Assembly: GCF_900460955.1 (NCBI RefSeq)
Contig: NZ_UFUW01000001.1
Coordinates: 1,238,738 to 1,302,737 of the forward strand
DNA: 64,000 nucleotides
From: Cardiobacterium valvarum
Lineage (GTDB): Bacteria; Pseudomonadota; Gammaproteobacteria; Cardiobacteriales; Cardiobacteriaceae
Direction of reading: 5' to 3'
In this document: positions 23,644-32,119 of the stretch, piece after piece
How positions within the stretch are numbered: position 1 is the first letter of the stretch
Layout: each line of letters begins with the position of its first letter
The notes under the pieces: generated by a model
What the model saw: the letters and a program-made list of their open reading frames with translations, nothing else
What the model was told of the DNA's origin: nothing
Database searches by the model: none
Translations under genes and position numbers: made by a program

Positions 23644-24798
23644 ATGACCACAGCCATAACCGTACCCGCCCTGCCCGAATCCGTCGCCGACGCCACCCTC
23701 ATCAACTGGACCAAAAAACCCGGCGACCCCGTGCACATCGGCGAAAACCTCGTTGACCTCGAAACCGACAAAGTTGTCCTCGAATTGCCCGCACCGGTAA
23801 GCGGTATCCTCAAACAAATCCTCGCCCAGGACGGCACCACCGTCACCAGCGGCGACACCATCGCCTACATCGAAGAAGGCGAAATAGCCGATGCCCCCGC
23901 CGCAGCCGCTCCGGTTGCCGCTGCCAGCACCCCGGCTGCCGCCAAAGCCGCCACCCCCACCGACGACAAAACCCTGAGTCCCGCCGCGCGCAAAATCGCC
24001 GCTGAAAACAGCGTGGCCGCAGGCGACGTGGCAGGCAGCGGCAAAGGTGGCCGCATCACCAAAGCCGACATCCGCCAGCACCTCGTCGGTGGCAGTCGCC
24101 GCCACGAAGAACGCGTACCGATGACCCGCCTGCGCAAACGCATCGCCGAACGCCTGCTCGACGCCCAGCATAACGCCGCCATGCTCACCACCTTCAACGA
24201 AGTGAACATGGCCGCCGTCATGAAACTGCGCAAAACCCACCAGGACGCCTTCGTCGCCAAAAACGGCGTCAAACTCGGCTTCATGTCCTTCTTCGTCAAA
24301 GCCGCCGTTGCCGCGCTGAAAAAATACCCGGCGGTAAACGCCTCCATCGACGGCGACGACATCATCTACCACAACTACTGCGACATCGGCATCGCCGTCT
24401 CCTCGCCGCGCGGCCTCGTCGTCCCCATCCTGAGAAACGCCGAACACATGGGCTTTGCCGACATCGAACAACAAATCATTGACTACGCGGGCAAAGCCAA
24501 AGACGGCAGCCTCACCATCGAAGAAATGACCGGCGGCACCTTCACCATCACCAACGGCGGCACCTTCGGCTCGATGATGTCCACCCCCATCATCAACCCG
24601 CCACAAAGCGGCATCCTCGGCATGCACAACATCGTCGAACGCCCCATCGCTGAAAACGGCCAGGTCGTCATCGCGCCGATGATGTACATCGCGCTGTCCT
24701 ACGACCACTGCATCATCGATGGCCGCGAAGCCGTCGGCTTCCTTGTCGAAATCAAACAGCACATCGAAGACCCGACCCGCCTCGTGCTGGGACTATAA
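23644..24798 (+). CDS. sucB: Dihydrolipoamide succinyltransferase E2 component
   Basis: A 384-residue E2 protein. Domains in order: one lipoyl domain (residues 1-78, lipoylated Lys in [14 protein letters not shown]), an Ala/Pro linker, the peripheral-subunit-binding domain ([14 protein letters not shown] near 110) and the catalytic acyltransferase domain from about 155. The active-site motif reads [12 protein letters not shown], retaining the catalytic His and Asp but with Cys where most E2 proteins have Arg (DHRxxDG), an unusual substitution. It transfers succinyl groups to CoA and forms the core of the complex. E3 is encoded at 25987-27411, one gene further on. Confidence 0.95.
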   Translation: MTTAITVPALPESVADATLINWTKKPGDPVHIGENLVDLETDKVVLELPAPVSGILKQILAQDGTTVTSGDTIAYIEEGEIADAPAAAAPVAAASTPAAAKAATPTDDKTLSPAARKIAAENSVAAGDVAGSGKGGRITKADIRQHLVGGSRRHEERVPMTRLRKRIAERLLDAQHNAAMLTTFNEVNMAAVMKLRKTHQDAFVAKNGVKLGFMSFFVKAAVAALKKYPAVNASIDGDDIIYHNYCDIGIAVSSPRGLVVPILRNAEHMGFADIEQQIIDYAGKAKDGSLTIEEMTGGTFTITNGGTFGSMMSTPIINPPQSGILGMHNIVERPIAENGQVVIAPMMYIALSYDHCIIDGREAVGFLVEIKQHIEDPTRLVLGL

Positions 24799-25071
24799 AC
24801 GCAGGACAAACCGTAGGGCGGGCTTCAGCCCGCCGCTTACCCCTCAAACAGAAAGCCCTTCCCCCGTTTACGGGGGAAGGTGCCCGCAGGGCGGAAGGGT
24901 GATAAAAATCAAATCCCCCGCCAAGCGATATAACTACTGGCTTCCCGTAGGGTGGGCTTTAGCCCACCACTTGCCCCGTCAAGCGGTGTAAACACTGGAA
25001 CCGCAAAGCGGCATAAACACTGGCTTCCCGCCGCTTGCCGAACAAAATTCACCCAAAACAGAGGAACCGCC
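24799..25071. repeat. Intergenic palindromic repeats between sucB and the DUF1963 gene
   Basis: About 270 bases with no gene: GGGCGGGCTTCAGCCCGCC near 24818, CTTCCCCCGTTTACGGGGGA near 24858, GCCAAGCGATATAACTACTGG near 24910, GGTGGGCTTTAGCCCACC near 24950, and three CAAGCGG-type units with AAACACTGG. These are members of the families that also occur inside sbcC and the exporter gene. Confidence 0.8.
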
Positions 25072-25908
25072 ATGACCACAACCCTCGAACAAACCCTCAG
25101 CGCCCACGGCCTGCACCACTACTGGCAAACCGTCAAACCGCTGGTGCGCAACGCCATCACCCTCACCACCCATAAGGCCGGGCACATCCCGCTTGGCGCC
25201 TCCCGCCTCGGCGGCGACCCGGACCTACCGCCGCATATCGACTGGCCCTACAACGGCAAAACCCCGCTCAGTTTCATCGCGCAAATCAACTTTGCCGATA
25301 GCAAACCCCATGATCATGATGACCGCCTGCCTGCCAGCGGCATCCTCTACCTTTTCTACGACTGCGAAGCTGAAAACTGGGGCTTCGATCCCAGAGACAA
25401 AAGCGGTTTCAAAGTCCTCTATTACGACGGCGACCCCACTGCCCTGCAAGCGCGTCCCGCCCCCAGCAGCGATTACACCTTCCCCGCCGCCAGCCTCAGC
25501 TTCGCCAGCCGGGCGGAAATTCCCAACTGGTCAAGCTGGCTGGTGCGCGATTACGACTGGACAGACGAAGAAAGCGACGCCTGGTGGGAATACTGGGAAA
25601 CCTGGAACGAAGACATCCGCCACAAACTGCTCGGCCATTCCGACAACATCCAGGGCGATATGGAACTCGAATGCCAACTGGTCAGCCACGGCGAATACTG
25701 CGGCGACAGCGCCGCCTACGAAAGCGAACGCGGCAAAGCGCTGGCGCCCGGCGCTGCCGACTGGGAGCTGCTGCTGCAAATCGATTCCGACGAAGACAAC
25801 TGCAACATGATGTGGGGCGACAGCGGTCGCCTCTACCTGTGGATACGCAAAGACGACCTCGCCGCCCGCGTCTTCGACAAAAGCTGGCTGGTCTTGCAAT
25901 GCTACTGA
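25072..25908 (+). CDS. DUF1963 (YwqG-like) family protein
   Basis: A 278-residue cytosolic protein matching the YwqG/DUF1963 pattern: IPLGASRLGGDPDLPPHIDW near residue 41 with PLSFIAQINFADSKP soon after, GILYLFYDCE near 84, and a C-terminal DWELLLQIDSDEDNCNMMWG followed by GRLYLWIRKDDLA. The family has no established function; it is common near toxins, in cell-contact loci and as singletons. The ATG at 25072 follows GAGGAA. It separates lpdA from sucAB, with repeat clusters on both sides, so it looks like an insertion into an ancestral sucAB-lpd arrangement. Confidence 0.85.
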   Translation: MTTTLEQTLSAHGLHHYWQTVKPLVRNAITLTTHKAGHIPLGASRLGGDPDLPPHIDWPYNGKTPLSFIAQINFADSKPHDHDDRLPASGILYLFYDCEAENWGFDPRDKSGFKVLYYDGDPTALQARPAPSSDYTFPAASLSFASRAEIPNWSSWLVRDYDWTDEESDAWWEYWETWNEDIRHKLLGHSDNIQGDMELECQLVSHGEYCGDSAAYESERGKALAPGAADWELLLQIDSDEDNCNMMWGDSGRLYLWIRKDDLAARVFDKSWLVLQCY

Positions 25909-25986
25909 TACCAACCACCCGCCAAGCGGGATAAAACCTGGACTTGCGGCAACCACCCCCTCTCCCAAAACCTAAGGACAACACCC

Positions 25987-27411
25987 ATGAACCCAACCTA
26001 CGACATCATCGTCATCGGCGGCGGCCCCGGTGGCTACGTTGCCGCCATCCGCGCCGCCCAGCTTGGCTACAAAACCGCCTGCGTCGAAACCGCTGCGACC
26101 CTCGGCGGCACCTGCCTGAACGTCGGCTGCATCCCGTCCAAAGCCCTGTTGGAAAGCACTGCCTTCTACGAAAAAATCCAGTACGACAGCGCCGCACACG
26201 GTATCGGCACCGGCACCGCCACCCTCGATGTGGCCACGATGATTGCCCGCAAAGACGACATCGTCAAACAACTCACCGGCGGCATTGCCCAACTCTTCAA
26301 AGCGAACGGCATCGACTGGCTGCAAGGACGCGGACAACTCCTCGCCGGCAAAACCGTCGCCATCACCGCCGCTGACGGCAGCGTCAGCCAAACCCAGGCG
26401 ACAAAAGCCGTCATCCTCGCCGTCGGCTCTGTGCCGGTGGACATCCCCGTCGCCAAAATGGACGGCACCCACATCATCAGCTCCAACGAAGCCCTGTCGC
26501 TCACCGCCGTGCCCGAACACCTCGGCATCATCGGTGCAGGCGTCATCGGCCTCGAACTCGGCAGCGTCTGGCGTGCCGCCGGTGCGGAAGTTACCATCCT
26601 CGAAGCCGTGGACGACCTCCTGCCGATGGCCGACCGCCAACTCGCGCGCGAAGCCCAAAAACACCTCAAAAAACAGGGTCTCGACATCCGCCTCGGCGCC
26701 AAAGTCAGCAAAGCCGAAGTCCAGGGCGGCCAAGTGACCGTCACCTACCAGGACAAAAACGGCGAACAACAACTCAGCGTGAACAAACTGCTCGTTGCCG
26801 TCGGCCGCAAACCCAATACCGTCGGCGTCATCGGTGCAGGTTGCAAAGTCACCCTGGATGCGCGCGGCTACATCGAAGTGGACGAACACTGCGCCACCGC
26901 CGAACCCGGCGTGTACGCCATCGGCGACTGCGTGCGCGGTGCCATGCTCGCGCACAAAGCCAGCGAAGAAGGCGTGATGGTCGCCGAAATCATTGACGGC
27001 CAGGCGGGTCACATCCGCTACGACCTCATCCCCGCCATCATCTACACCCACCCGGAAATGGCATGGCTGGGACAAAACGAAGAACAACTCAAAGCGGCAG
27101 GTATCGACTACCAAAAAGGCGACTTCCCCTTCGCTGCGAACGGCCGCGCCAAAGCCCTCGGCGCAGCGGAAGGCTTCGTGAAAATCCTCTGCGACAGCAA
27201 CACGGATGAAATCCTCGGCGCGCATATCATCGGCCCGAACGCCTCCGAACTCATCCACGAACTCGCCGTGGCAATGGAATACTACGCGGCAAGCGAAGAC
27301 ATCGCCTGCACCATGCACGCCCACCCAACACTGGCCGAAGCCATCCACGAAGCCGCCCTCGCCGTGGAAGGCCGCGCGATACACAAGGCCAACCCGAAAA
27401 AACGCCCCTGA
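25987..27411 (+). CDS. lpdA: Dihydrolipoyl dehydrogenase (E3)
   Basis: A 474-residue flavoenzyme that reoxidises the lipoyl groups of 2-oxo acid dehydrogenases. It shows the FAD-binding VIGGGPGGYVAAIRAAQLG at residues 9-27, the redox disulphide in GGTCLNVGCIPSKAL near 40, an NAD-binding IIGAGVIGLELGSVW near 180, a second FAD motif VYAIGDCVRGAMLAHKASEE near 310 and the C-terminal dimer-interface HAHPTLAEAIHEAAL with the catalytic His-Glu pair. It probably serves the SucAB complex encoded just upstream and any pyruvate or glycine complexes elsewhere. Confidence 0.96.
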   Translation: MNPTYDIIVIGGGPGGYVAAIRAAQLGYKTACVETAATLGGTCLNVGCIPSKALLESTAFYEKIQYDSAAHGIGTGTATLDVATMIARKDDIVKQLTGGIAQLFKANGIDWLQGRGQLLAGKTVAITAADGSVSQTQATKAVILAVGSVPVDIPVAKMDGTHIISSNEALSLTAVPEHLGIIGAGVIGLELGSVWRAAGAEVTILEAVDDLLPMADRQLAREAQKHLKKQGLDIRLGAKVSKAEVQGGQVTVTYQDKNGEQQLSVNKLLVAVGRKPNTVGVIGAGCKVTLDARGYIEVDEHCATAEPGVYAIGDCVRGAMLAHKASEEGVMVAEIIDGQAGHIRYDLIPAIIYTHPEMAWLGQNEEQLKAAGIDYQKGDFPFAANGRAKALGAAEGFVKILCDSNTDEILGAHIIGPNASELIHELAVAMEYYAASEDIACTMHAHPTLAEAIHEAALAVEGRAIHKANPKKRP

Positions 27412-27417
27412 AAACCA

Positions 27418-27442
27418 GGCCCCCGGTGGGGCGGGGGGCTTC
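27418..27442 (+). terminator. Possible terminator after lpdA
   Basis: A GC-only stem GCCCCC/GGGGGC with a G-rich loop lies 7 bases after the lpdA stop and ends in TTCT; the T tract is poor. Confidence 0.4.
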
Positions 27443-27499
27443 TCACATCAGCAGCCGCGCCGCATAATGCCCGCCCGCTAACAAAACCAAGGAATCATC

Positions 27500-28216
27500 A
27501 TGCGCGCAAGCAACCGTCGCCCCGACCAACTCCGCCCCATCACCATTGAGCGCGGTGTCAACAAACATGCCGAAGGCTCGGCGCTCATCCGCTGCGGCGA
27601 CACCCACGTCCTCTGCACCGCCAGCGTAGATGAAAAACTCCCGCCCTTCCTGCGCGGCAAAAACCAGGGCTGGGTCACCGCCGAATACGGCATGCTGCCG
27701 CGTGCTACCCATGAGCGCACCGTACGCGAAGCCGCTCGCGGCAAACAGCAAGGGCGCACCGTGGAAATCCAGCGCCTTATCGGCCGCTCACTGCGCGCTG
27801 CCGTGGATCTCACCGCCCTCGGCGAACGCGCCATCACCATCGACTGCGACGTGCTGCAAGCCGACGGTGGCACCCGCACCGCCGCCATCAGCGGCGGTTT
27901 CGTGGCACTTGCTGACGCCATCCGCACCCTCATCCAGCGCGGCAAACTCAAACAGAACCCGTTGCACGGCCAGATAGCCGCCGTCTCGGTCGGCATCTAT
28001 CGCGGCACACCGCTGCTCGACCTCGAATACAGTGAGGACAGCGAAGCCGAGACGGACATGAACATCGTCATGAACGACGGCGGCGGCTTCATCGAAGTGC
28101 AGGGCACCGCCGAAGGTCACGCCTTCCGCCCCGAAGAAATGCAGGCAATGATGCAGCTCGCCCAGCAAGGCATCCGCGAGATTATGGACATACAGAAACA
28201 GGCGCTGGGGCTATGA
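27500..28216 (+). CDS. rph: Ribonuclease PH
   Basis: A 238-residue phosphorolytic 3' exoribonuclease that trims tRNA 3' ends. It begins [19 protein letters not shown] and contains the RNase PH motifs [16 protein letters not shown] near residue 34, [17 protein letters not shown] near 57, [14 protein letters not shown] near 92 and the catalytic-site [20 protein letters not shown] near 114. Its length equals E. coli Rph (238). The stop overlaps the start of rdgB by 4 bases (ATGA), so the two are translationally coupled. Confidence 0.96.
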   Translation: MRASNRRPDQLRPITIERGVNKHAEGSALIRCGDTHVLCTASVDEKLPPFLRGKNQGWVTAEYGMLPRATHERTVREAARGKQQGRTVEIQRLIGRSLRAAVDLTALGERAITIDCDVLQADGGTRTAAISGGFVALADAIRTLIQRGKLKQNPLHGQIAAVSVGIYRGTPLLDLEYSEDSEAETDMNIVMNDGGGFIEVQGTAEGHAFRPEEMQAMMQLAQQGIREIMDIQKQALGL

Positions 28217-28809
28217 AAAACCGCATCGTGCTTGCCAGCAACAACGGCAAAAAAATCCGCGAACTCGGCGCTATCCTTGCTGCCAGCGGCATCCATATCC
28301 AACCGCAAAGCGATTTCGGCATCGGAGAAGTTGCGGAAACCGGCACGACCTTCATCGAAAACGCCCTCATCAAGGCACGCCATGCCGCCGCCATCAGCGG
28401 CCTGCCCGCCATTGCCGACGACTCCGGCCTGTGCGTACCGGCGCTCGGCGGCGCGCCCGGTATCTACTCGGCGCGCTACAGCGGCGAAGGCGACGCCGGC
28501 AACAACCGCAAACTGCTCGCCGCCCTTGCCGATTACGGCGACCGTCGCGCTTACTACGCCTGCCTCATCGTTTACCTGCGCCACGCCGACGACCCGCTGC
28601 CGCTCATCGCAGAAGGGCTGTGGCACGGACACATCACCGACACCCCGCGCGGCGACGGCGGCTTCGGCTACGATCCACTCTTCATCCCGGACGGCTACAC
28701 GCAAACCGCCGCCGAACTGACAACGGACGAAAAAAACCGCCTCAGCCACCGTGCGCAGGCGCTTACCGCCTTTGCTGCCGCTTATCGGCGCATCGCTAAA
28801 GAAAAATAA
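28213..28809 (+). CDS. rdgB: dITP/XTP pyrophosphatase (RdgB/HAM1)
   Basis: A 198-residue HAM1-family nucleotide pyrophosphatase that removes non-canonical purine triphosphates such as dITP and XTP. The substrate-binding [18 protein letters not shown] is at residues 4-21, [14 protein letters not shown] near 47, [20 protein letters not shown] near 66 and [15 protein letters not shown] near 146, all characteristic. The coupling to rph is a common gammaproteobacterial arrangement. A bulged hairpin with a T4 run follows the gene. Confidence 0.96.
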   Translation: MKNRIVLASNNGKKIRELGAILAASGIHIQPQSDFGIGEVAETGTTFIENALIKARHAAAISGLPAIADDSGLCVPALGGAPGIYSARYSGEGDAGNNRKLLAALADYGDRRAYYACLIVYLRHADDPLPLIAEGLWHGHITDTPRGDGGFGYDPLFIPDGYTQTAAELTTDEKNRLSHRAQALTAFAAAYRRIAKEK

Positions 28810-28814
28810 CGACA

Positions 28815-28844
28815 CAGGGCAGCTTTCAAGCCGCCCTGCCTTTT
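28815..28844 (+). terminator. Probable terminator after rdgB
   Basis: CAGGGC/GCCCTG forms the base and GCTT/AAGC the top of a bulged hairpin 5 bases after the stop, followed by CCTTTTCC. Confidence 0.65.
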
Positions 28845-28858
28845 CCTGAAAACCCAGT

Positions 28859-29009
28859 AGACCTCTTGCGAAAATATTCATCCCATTGCATTAACCAGCC
28901 CCGCAATCAAATTTGTCCTTAACCCGAACCGTTTCCGCCTGTTGCGGTAAGGCAGCGACAATATTTTGAATATCTTCAGTTTCTGTTGATGTGCTTGACG
29001 ACGGTTCTG
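28859..29009 (-). mobile_element. Truncated right end of an IS5-type element like 9703-10558
   Basis: It starts with the inverted repeat AGACCTCTTGCGAAAATA and continues as the reverse complement of the right 150 bases of the element at 9703-10558, with scattered substitutions and at least one deletion. It ends abruptly at the left end of a second IS at 29010, so the second element inserted into or beside the first and the rest was lost. Confidence 0.85.
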
Positions 29010-29670
29010 AGAACGTGTTCATAGTCTCTGCTGTAAACTATCGGTATGAACAGAAAAGCCTATCCAAGCGATATCAGTCGCACAAAATTTGCCCCCCTTC
29101 TCCCTCTTTTGGAAAGTGCCCGTAAACGCACAGCACCGCGCAAAGTGGACTTGTACGATGTCTTTTGCGCCATCCTCTATCTGCAGCGTACCGGCTGTTC
29201 CTGGCGTGCCTTACCGGGCGATTTTCCCAAATGGCGCACCGTTCATTCCTACTTCCAGAGATGGAGCGAGCCCCGCGAAAACGGCATCAGCATCCTTGAG
29301 GAAGCGTTAAAAAAATCAGGTGGTTGCGGAGCGCCGCAAGCAGGGACGTAATGAAGCAACCACTTTCCTGATTATTGATGCGCAGAGTGTGAGGAACACG
29401 GATACGGCCATGGAAAAAGGCTACGATGCCGGCAAGAAAGTGAGCGGTATCAAGCGGCATATAATTGATAGGTGCGGAGGTAGAGATTGCGAAACGAGTT
29501 GTACCGTTTTGCGGTATTGCCGAGGCGATGGGTAGTAGAGCGCAGTTTTTCCTGGTTGGAAAAGAACAGGCGACTTTGGAAAAACTGCAAGCGTAAGTTG
29601 AGTACCGGTCTGCAAATGGTCGTTTTGGCTTTCTTGGGAATCCTGCTACGAAGACTATGAACACGTTCTT
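29010..29670 (+). mobile_element. Defective IS5-type element, second type
   Basis: The ends are AGAACGTGTTCATAGTCT on the left and AGACTATGAACACGTTCTT on the right. It is only about 660 bp, shorter than a functional IS5 relative, and its transposase is broken. A stump of the same element lies at 19844-19913. Together with 28859-29009 it forms a nested IS scar between rdgB and maeB. Confidence 0.82.
29046..29660 (+). pseudogene. IS5-family transposase, frameshifted and internally deleted
   Basis: Frame one gives the N-terminal MNRKAYPSDISRTKFAPLLP and CSWRALPGDFPKWRTVHSYF up to residue 95. Frame two continues with TTFLIIDAQSVRNTDTA (first catalytic Asp) and GYDAGKKVSGIKRHI. Frame three ends with [20 protein letters not shown] (catalytic Glu) and [20 protein letters not shown]. 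The middle, including the second Asp, is missing. The gene therefore has at least two frame breaks plus a deletion and cannot make transposase. Confidence 0.85.
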
Positions 29671-29807
29671 ACAGGGCGAAAAAGATGATTTCGCTCACAG
29701 GCTTCCCAACCAGACAGCGGTTGTTTGCCTGAATTGGCACGCCACCCCTGTGGCATTCTGTTAAACTGCCGCGACTTTTCCTCAACCTTAATTCGGAGTA
29801 TTCAGTC

Positions 29808-32093
29808 ATGAGCGATTCGCTAAAAGAAGAAGCACTACGTTATCACAGTTTCCCCACCGCCGGTAAGGTGTCGGTAACCCCGACCAAGGCCCTCGATAAC
29901 CAGCGCGACTTGTCGCTCGCTTACTCCCCCGGCGTCGCCTACGCCTGTCAGGCCATTGAAGCCGATCCGCTGCAAGCGGATTTCCTCACTTCGCGCGCCA
30001 ATCTCGTCGCCGTCATTTCCAACGGTTCTGCCGTGCTCGGTCTCGGCAATATCGGTGCACTCGCCGGCAAGCCGGTCATGGAAGGCAAGGGCGTGCTCTT
30101 CAAGAAGTTTGCCGGCATTGATGTGTTTGACATCGAAGTCAATCAGGCCGATCCGGAAAAATTCATCGAAGCCGTCGCCGCGCTGGAACCGACTTTCGGC
30201 GGCATCAACCTGGAAGATATCAAGGCGCCGGAATGTTTTGAAATTGAGAACCGCCTGAAAGAACGGATGAATATCCCCGTTTTCCACGACGACCAGCACG
30301 GTACCGCCATCATCGCTTCCGCCGCGTTGTTAAACGCCCTGCACCTGCAAGGCAAGGATATCGGCAAGGTGCGTGTGGTCGCTTCCGGCGCGGGGGCAGC
30401 AGGCATGGCCTGCCTGGATCTTTTCGTCAACCTCGGCGTGAAGAGGGAAAACATCATCGTCTGCGACTCCAAGGGCCCGATTTATGAAGGTCGCCCCGGT
30501 AAGCTGGACGGACGCAAGGCGGAATTTGTCGCCAAGACGGAAGCGCGTTCGCTTGCAGAAGCCCTGGTCGGCGCGGATGTGTTCCTGGGTGTCTCGCAAG
30601 CGGGACTGCTCACCGGCGAGATGGTGAAAACCATGGCGGCGCAACCGCTGGTGCTGGCGCTAGCCAACCCCGTGCCGGAAATTATGCCGGAAGAGGTGCA
30701 TGCCGCACGTAATGACGCCATTGTTGCCACCGGTCGTTCCGATTACCCGAACCAGGTGAATAACGTCCTCTGCTTCCCGTACCTGTTCCGGGGGGCGCTC
30801 GATGTGGGGGCGACCACTATCAATGAAGCGATGAAAATGGCCGCCGTGCGCGCCATCGCCGATCTCGCCAAATCCCCGGCGGGTGAAGAGGTTATGGCCG
30901 CTTACGGCGGACAGTCGCTGGTGTATGGCAAAGAATACGTCATCCCCAAACCGTTTGACCCGCGCCTGATTTCCACCATTCCGGTTGCCGTCGCCAAAGC
31001 AGCCATGGAAAGCGGCGTCGCCCGCCGTCCGATTGCGGATCTGAAAGCCTATCGCGACAAGCTGGCGGGCCTTTTCAACAAGAGCGGTTTCGTGATGAAA
31101 CCCATCATTGAACGCGCCCGTGCGAACCCGCTTAAAGTGGCATTTGCCGAAGGGGAAGACATCCGCGTCATCCGCGCCGCTACCGCTTGTGTGCAGGAAG
31201 GTATCGCCAAACCGATTTTGATCGGCCGCCGCAAACGTATCGAAGAACGTTTGGCGGAAAACCAGCAGCAACTTGAGCCGGGTATTGAAATCATCGAACC
31301 GATGAACAACCCGCATTACGAAGAATGTTGGCGCGCTTATCACGAACTGCGCGCACGTGAAGGCATTGATCCCGCCGAAGCCCGCCTGCAAATGAACACC
31401 AGCACCACTGCACTGGCTTCCATGTTGGTCAAACTGGGGCATGCCGACACCATGCTCTGCGGCGTACTTGGTCAGTATCACCGCCACCTGCGCCGTGTAC
31501 GCGGCGTCTTCGATATGCAGCCGGACATGAAGCAACCGGCGGCACTCAGCCTGATGCTGACCCCGAAAGGCCCGATTTTCATTACTGACACCCAGGTGCA
31601 CGAACATCCGACGGCTGACGAACTCGTCGCCATTACCCTGCGCGCCGCGCGCGCCGTCGAACTCTTTGGCATCACCCCGAAAATTGCGCTGCTGTCGGCC
31701 TCCAACTTCGGCACCCGTATGGATCTGCCCAGCTCCACCAATATGCGCGAAGCGCTGGCGAAAATCCGTGCTTCGCACCCCGAACTCGAAATCGAGGGCG
31801 AAATGAAGGCGGACTACGCGCTGATTCCGCAACTGCGCGACGAGGTCTTCCCCGGTAACCGCCTGAGCGGTATAGCCAACCTACTCATCATGCCCGATGT
31901 GGAAGCTGGCAATATCAGCCTCAACGTGCTGAAAGCCGCGACTGACGCCACCATGATCGGGCCGATGCTGCTCGGTGTAGATGCGCCGGTGCATGTACTG
32001 ACCAACAACTCGACCACCCGCCGCATCCTCAATATGGCGGCGATTGCCGTGGTCGAAGCGCAAATGGTAAAAAGCGGAATCAAATCCCTGTAA
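29808..32093 (+). CDS. maeB: NADP-dependent malic enzyme with C-terminal phosphotransacetylase-like domain
   Basis: A 761-residue MaeB-type malic enzyme (E. coli 759) converting malate to pyruvate, CO2 and NADPH. The N-terminal malic domain (to about 420) has [59 protein letters not shown] and an NADP-binding [20 protein letters not shown]. Residues from about 425 form a phosphotransacetylase-like domain ([36 protein letters not shown] type pattern), thought to bind acetyl-CoA as an allosteric signal. The gene stands alone, starting at ATG 29808 behind CGGAG. Confidence 0.96.
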   Translation: MSDSLKEEALRYHSFPTAGKVSVTPTKALDNQRDLSLAYSPGVAYACQAIEADPLQADFLTSRANLVAVISNGSAVLGLGNIGALAGKPVMEGKGVLFKKFAGIDVFDIEVNQADPEKFIEAVAALEPTFGGINLEDIKAPECFEIENRLKERMNIPVFHDDQHGTAIIASAALLNALHLQGKDIGKVRVVASGAGAAGMACLDLFVNLGVKRENIIVCDSKGPIYEGRPGKLDGRKAEFVAKTEARSLAEALVGADVFLGVSQAGLLTGEMVKTMAAQPLVLALANPVPEIMPEEVHAARNDAIVATGRSDYPNQVNNVLCFPYLFRGALDVGATTINEAMKMAAVRAIADLAKSPAGEEVMAAYGGQSLVYGKEYVIPKPFDPRLISTIPVAVAKAAMESGVARRPIADLKAYRDKLAGLFNKSGFVMKPIIERARANPLKVAFAEGEDIRVIRAATACVQEGIAKPILIGRRKRIEERLAENQQQLEPGIEIIEPMNNPHYEECWRAYHELRAREGIDPAEARLQMNTSTTALASMLVKLGHADTMLCGVLGQYHRHLRRVRGVFDMQPDMKQPAALSLMLTPKGPIFITDTQVHEHPTADELVAITLRAARAVELFGITPKIALLSASNFGTRMDLPSSTNMREALAKIRASHPELEIEGEMKADYALIPQLRDEVFPGNRLSGIANLLIMPDVEAGNISLNVLKAATDATMIGPMLLGVDAPVHVLTNNSTTRRILNMAAIAVVEAQMVKSGIKSL

Positions 32094-32119
32094 CCCCTCT
32101 ACAACACGGACGGCACGAG

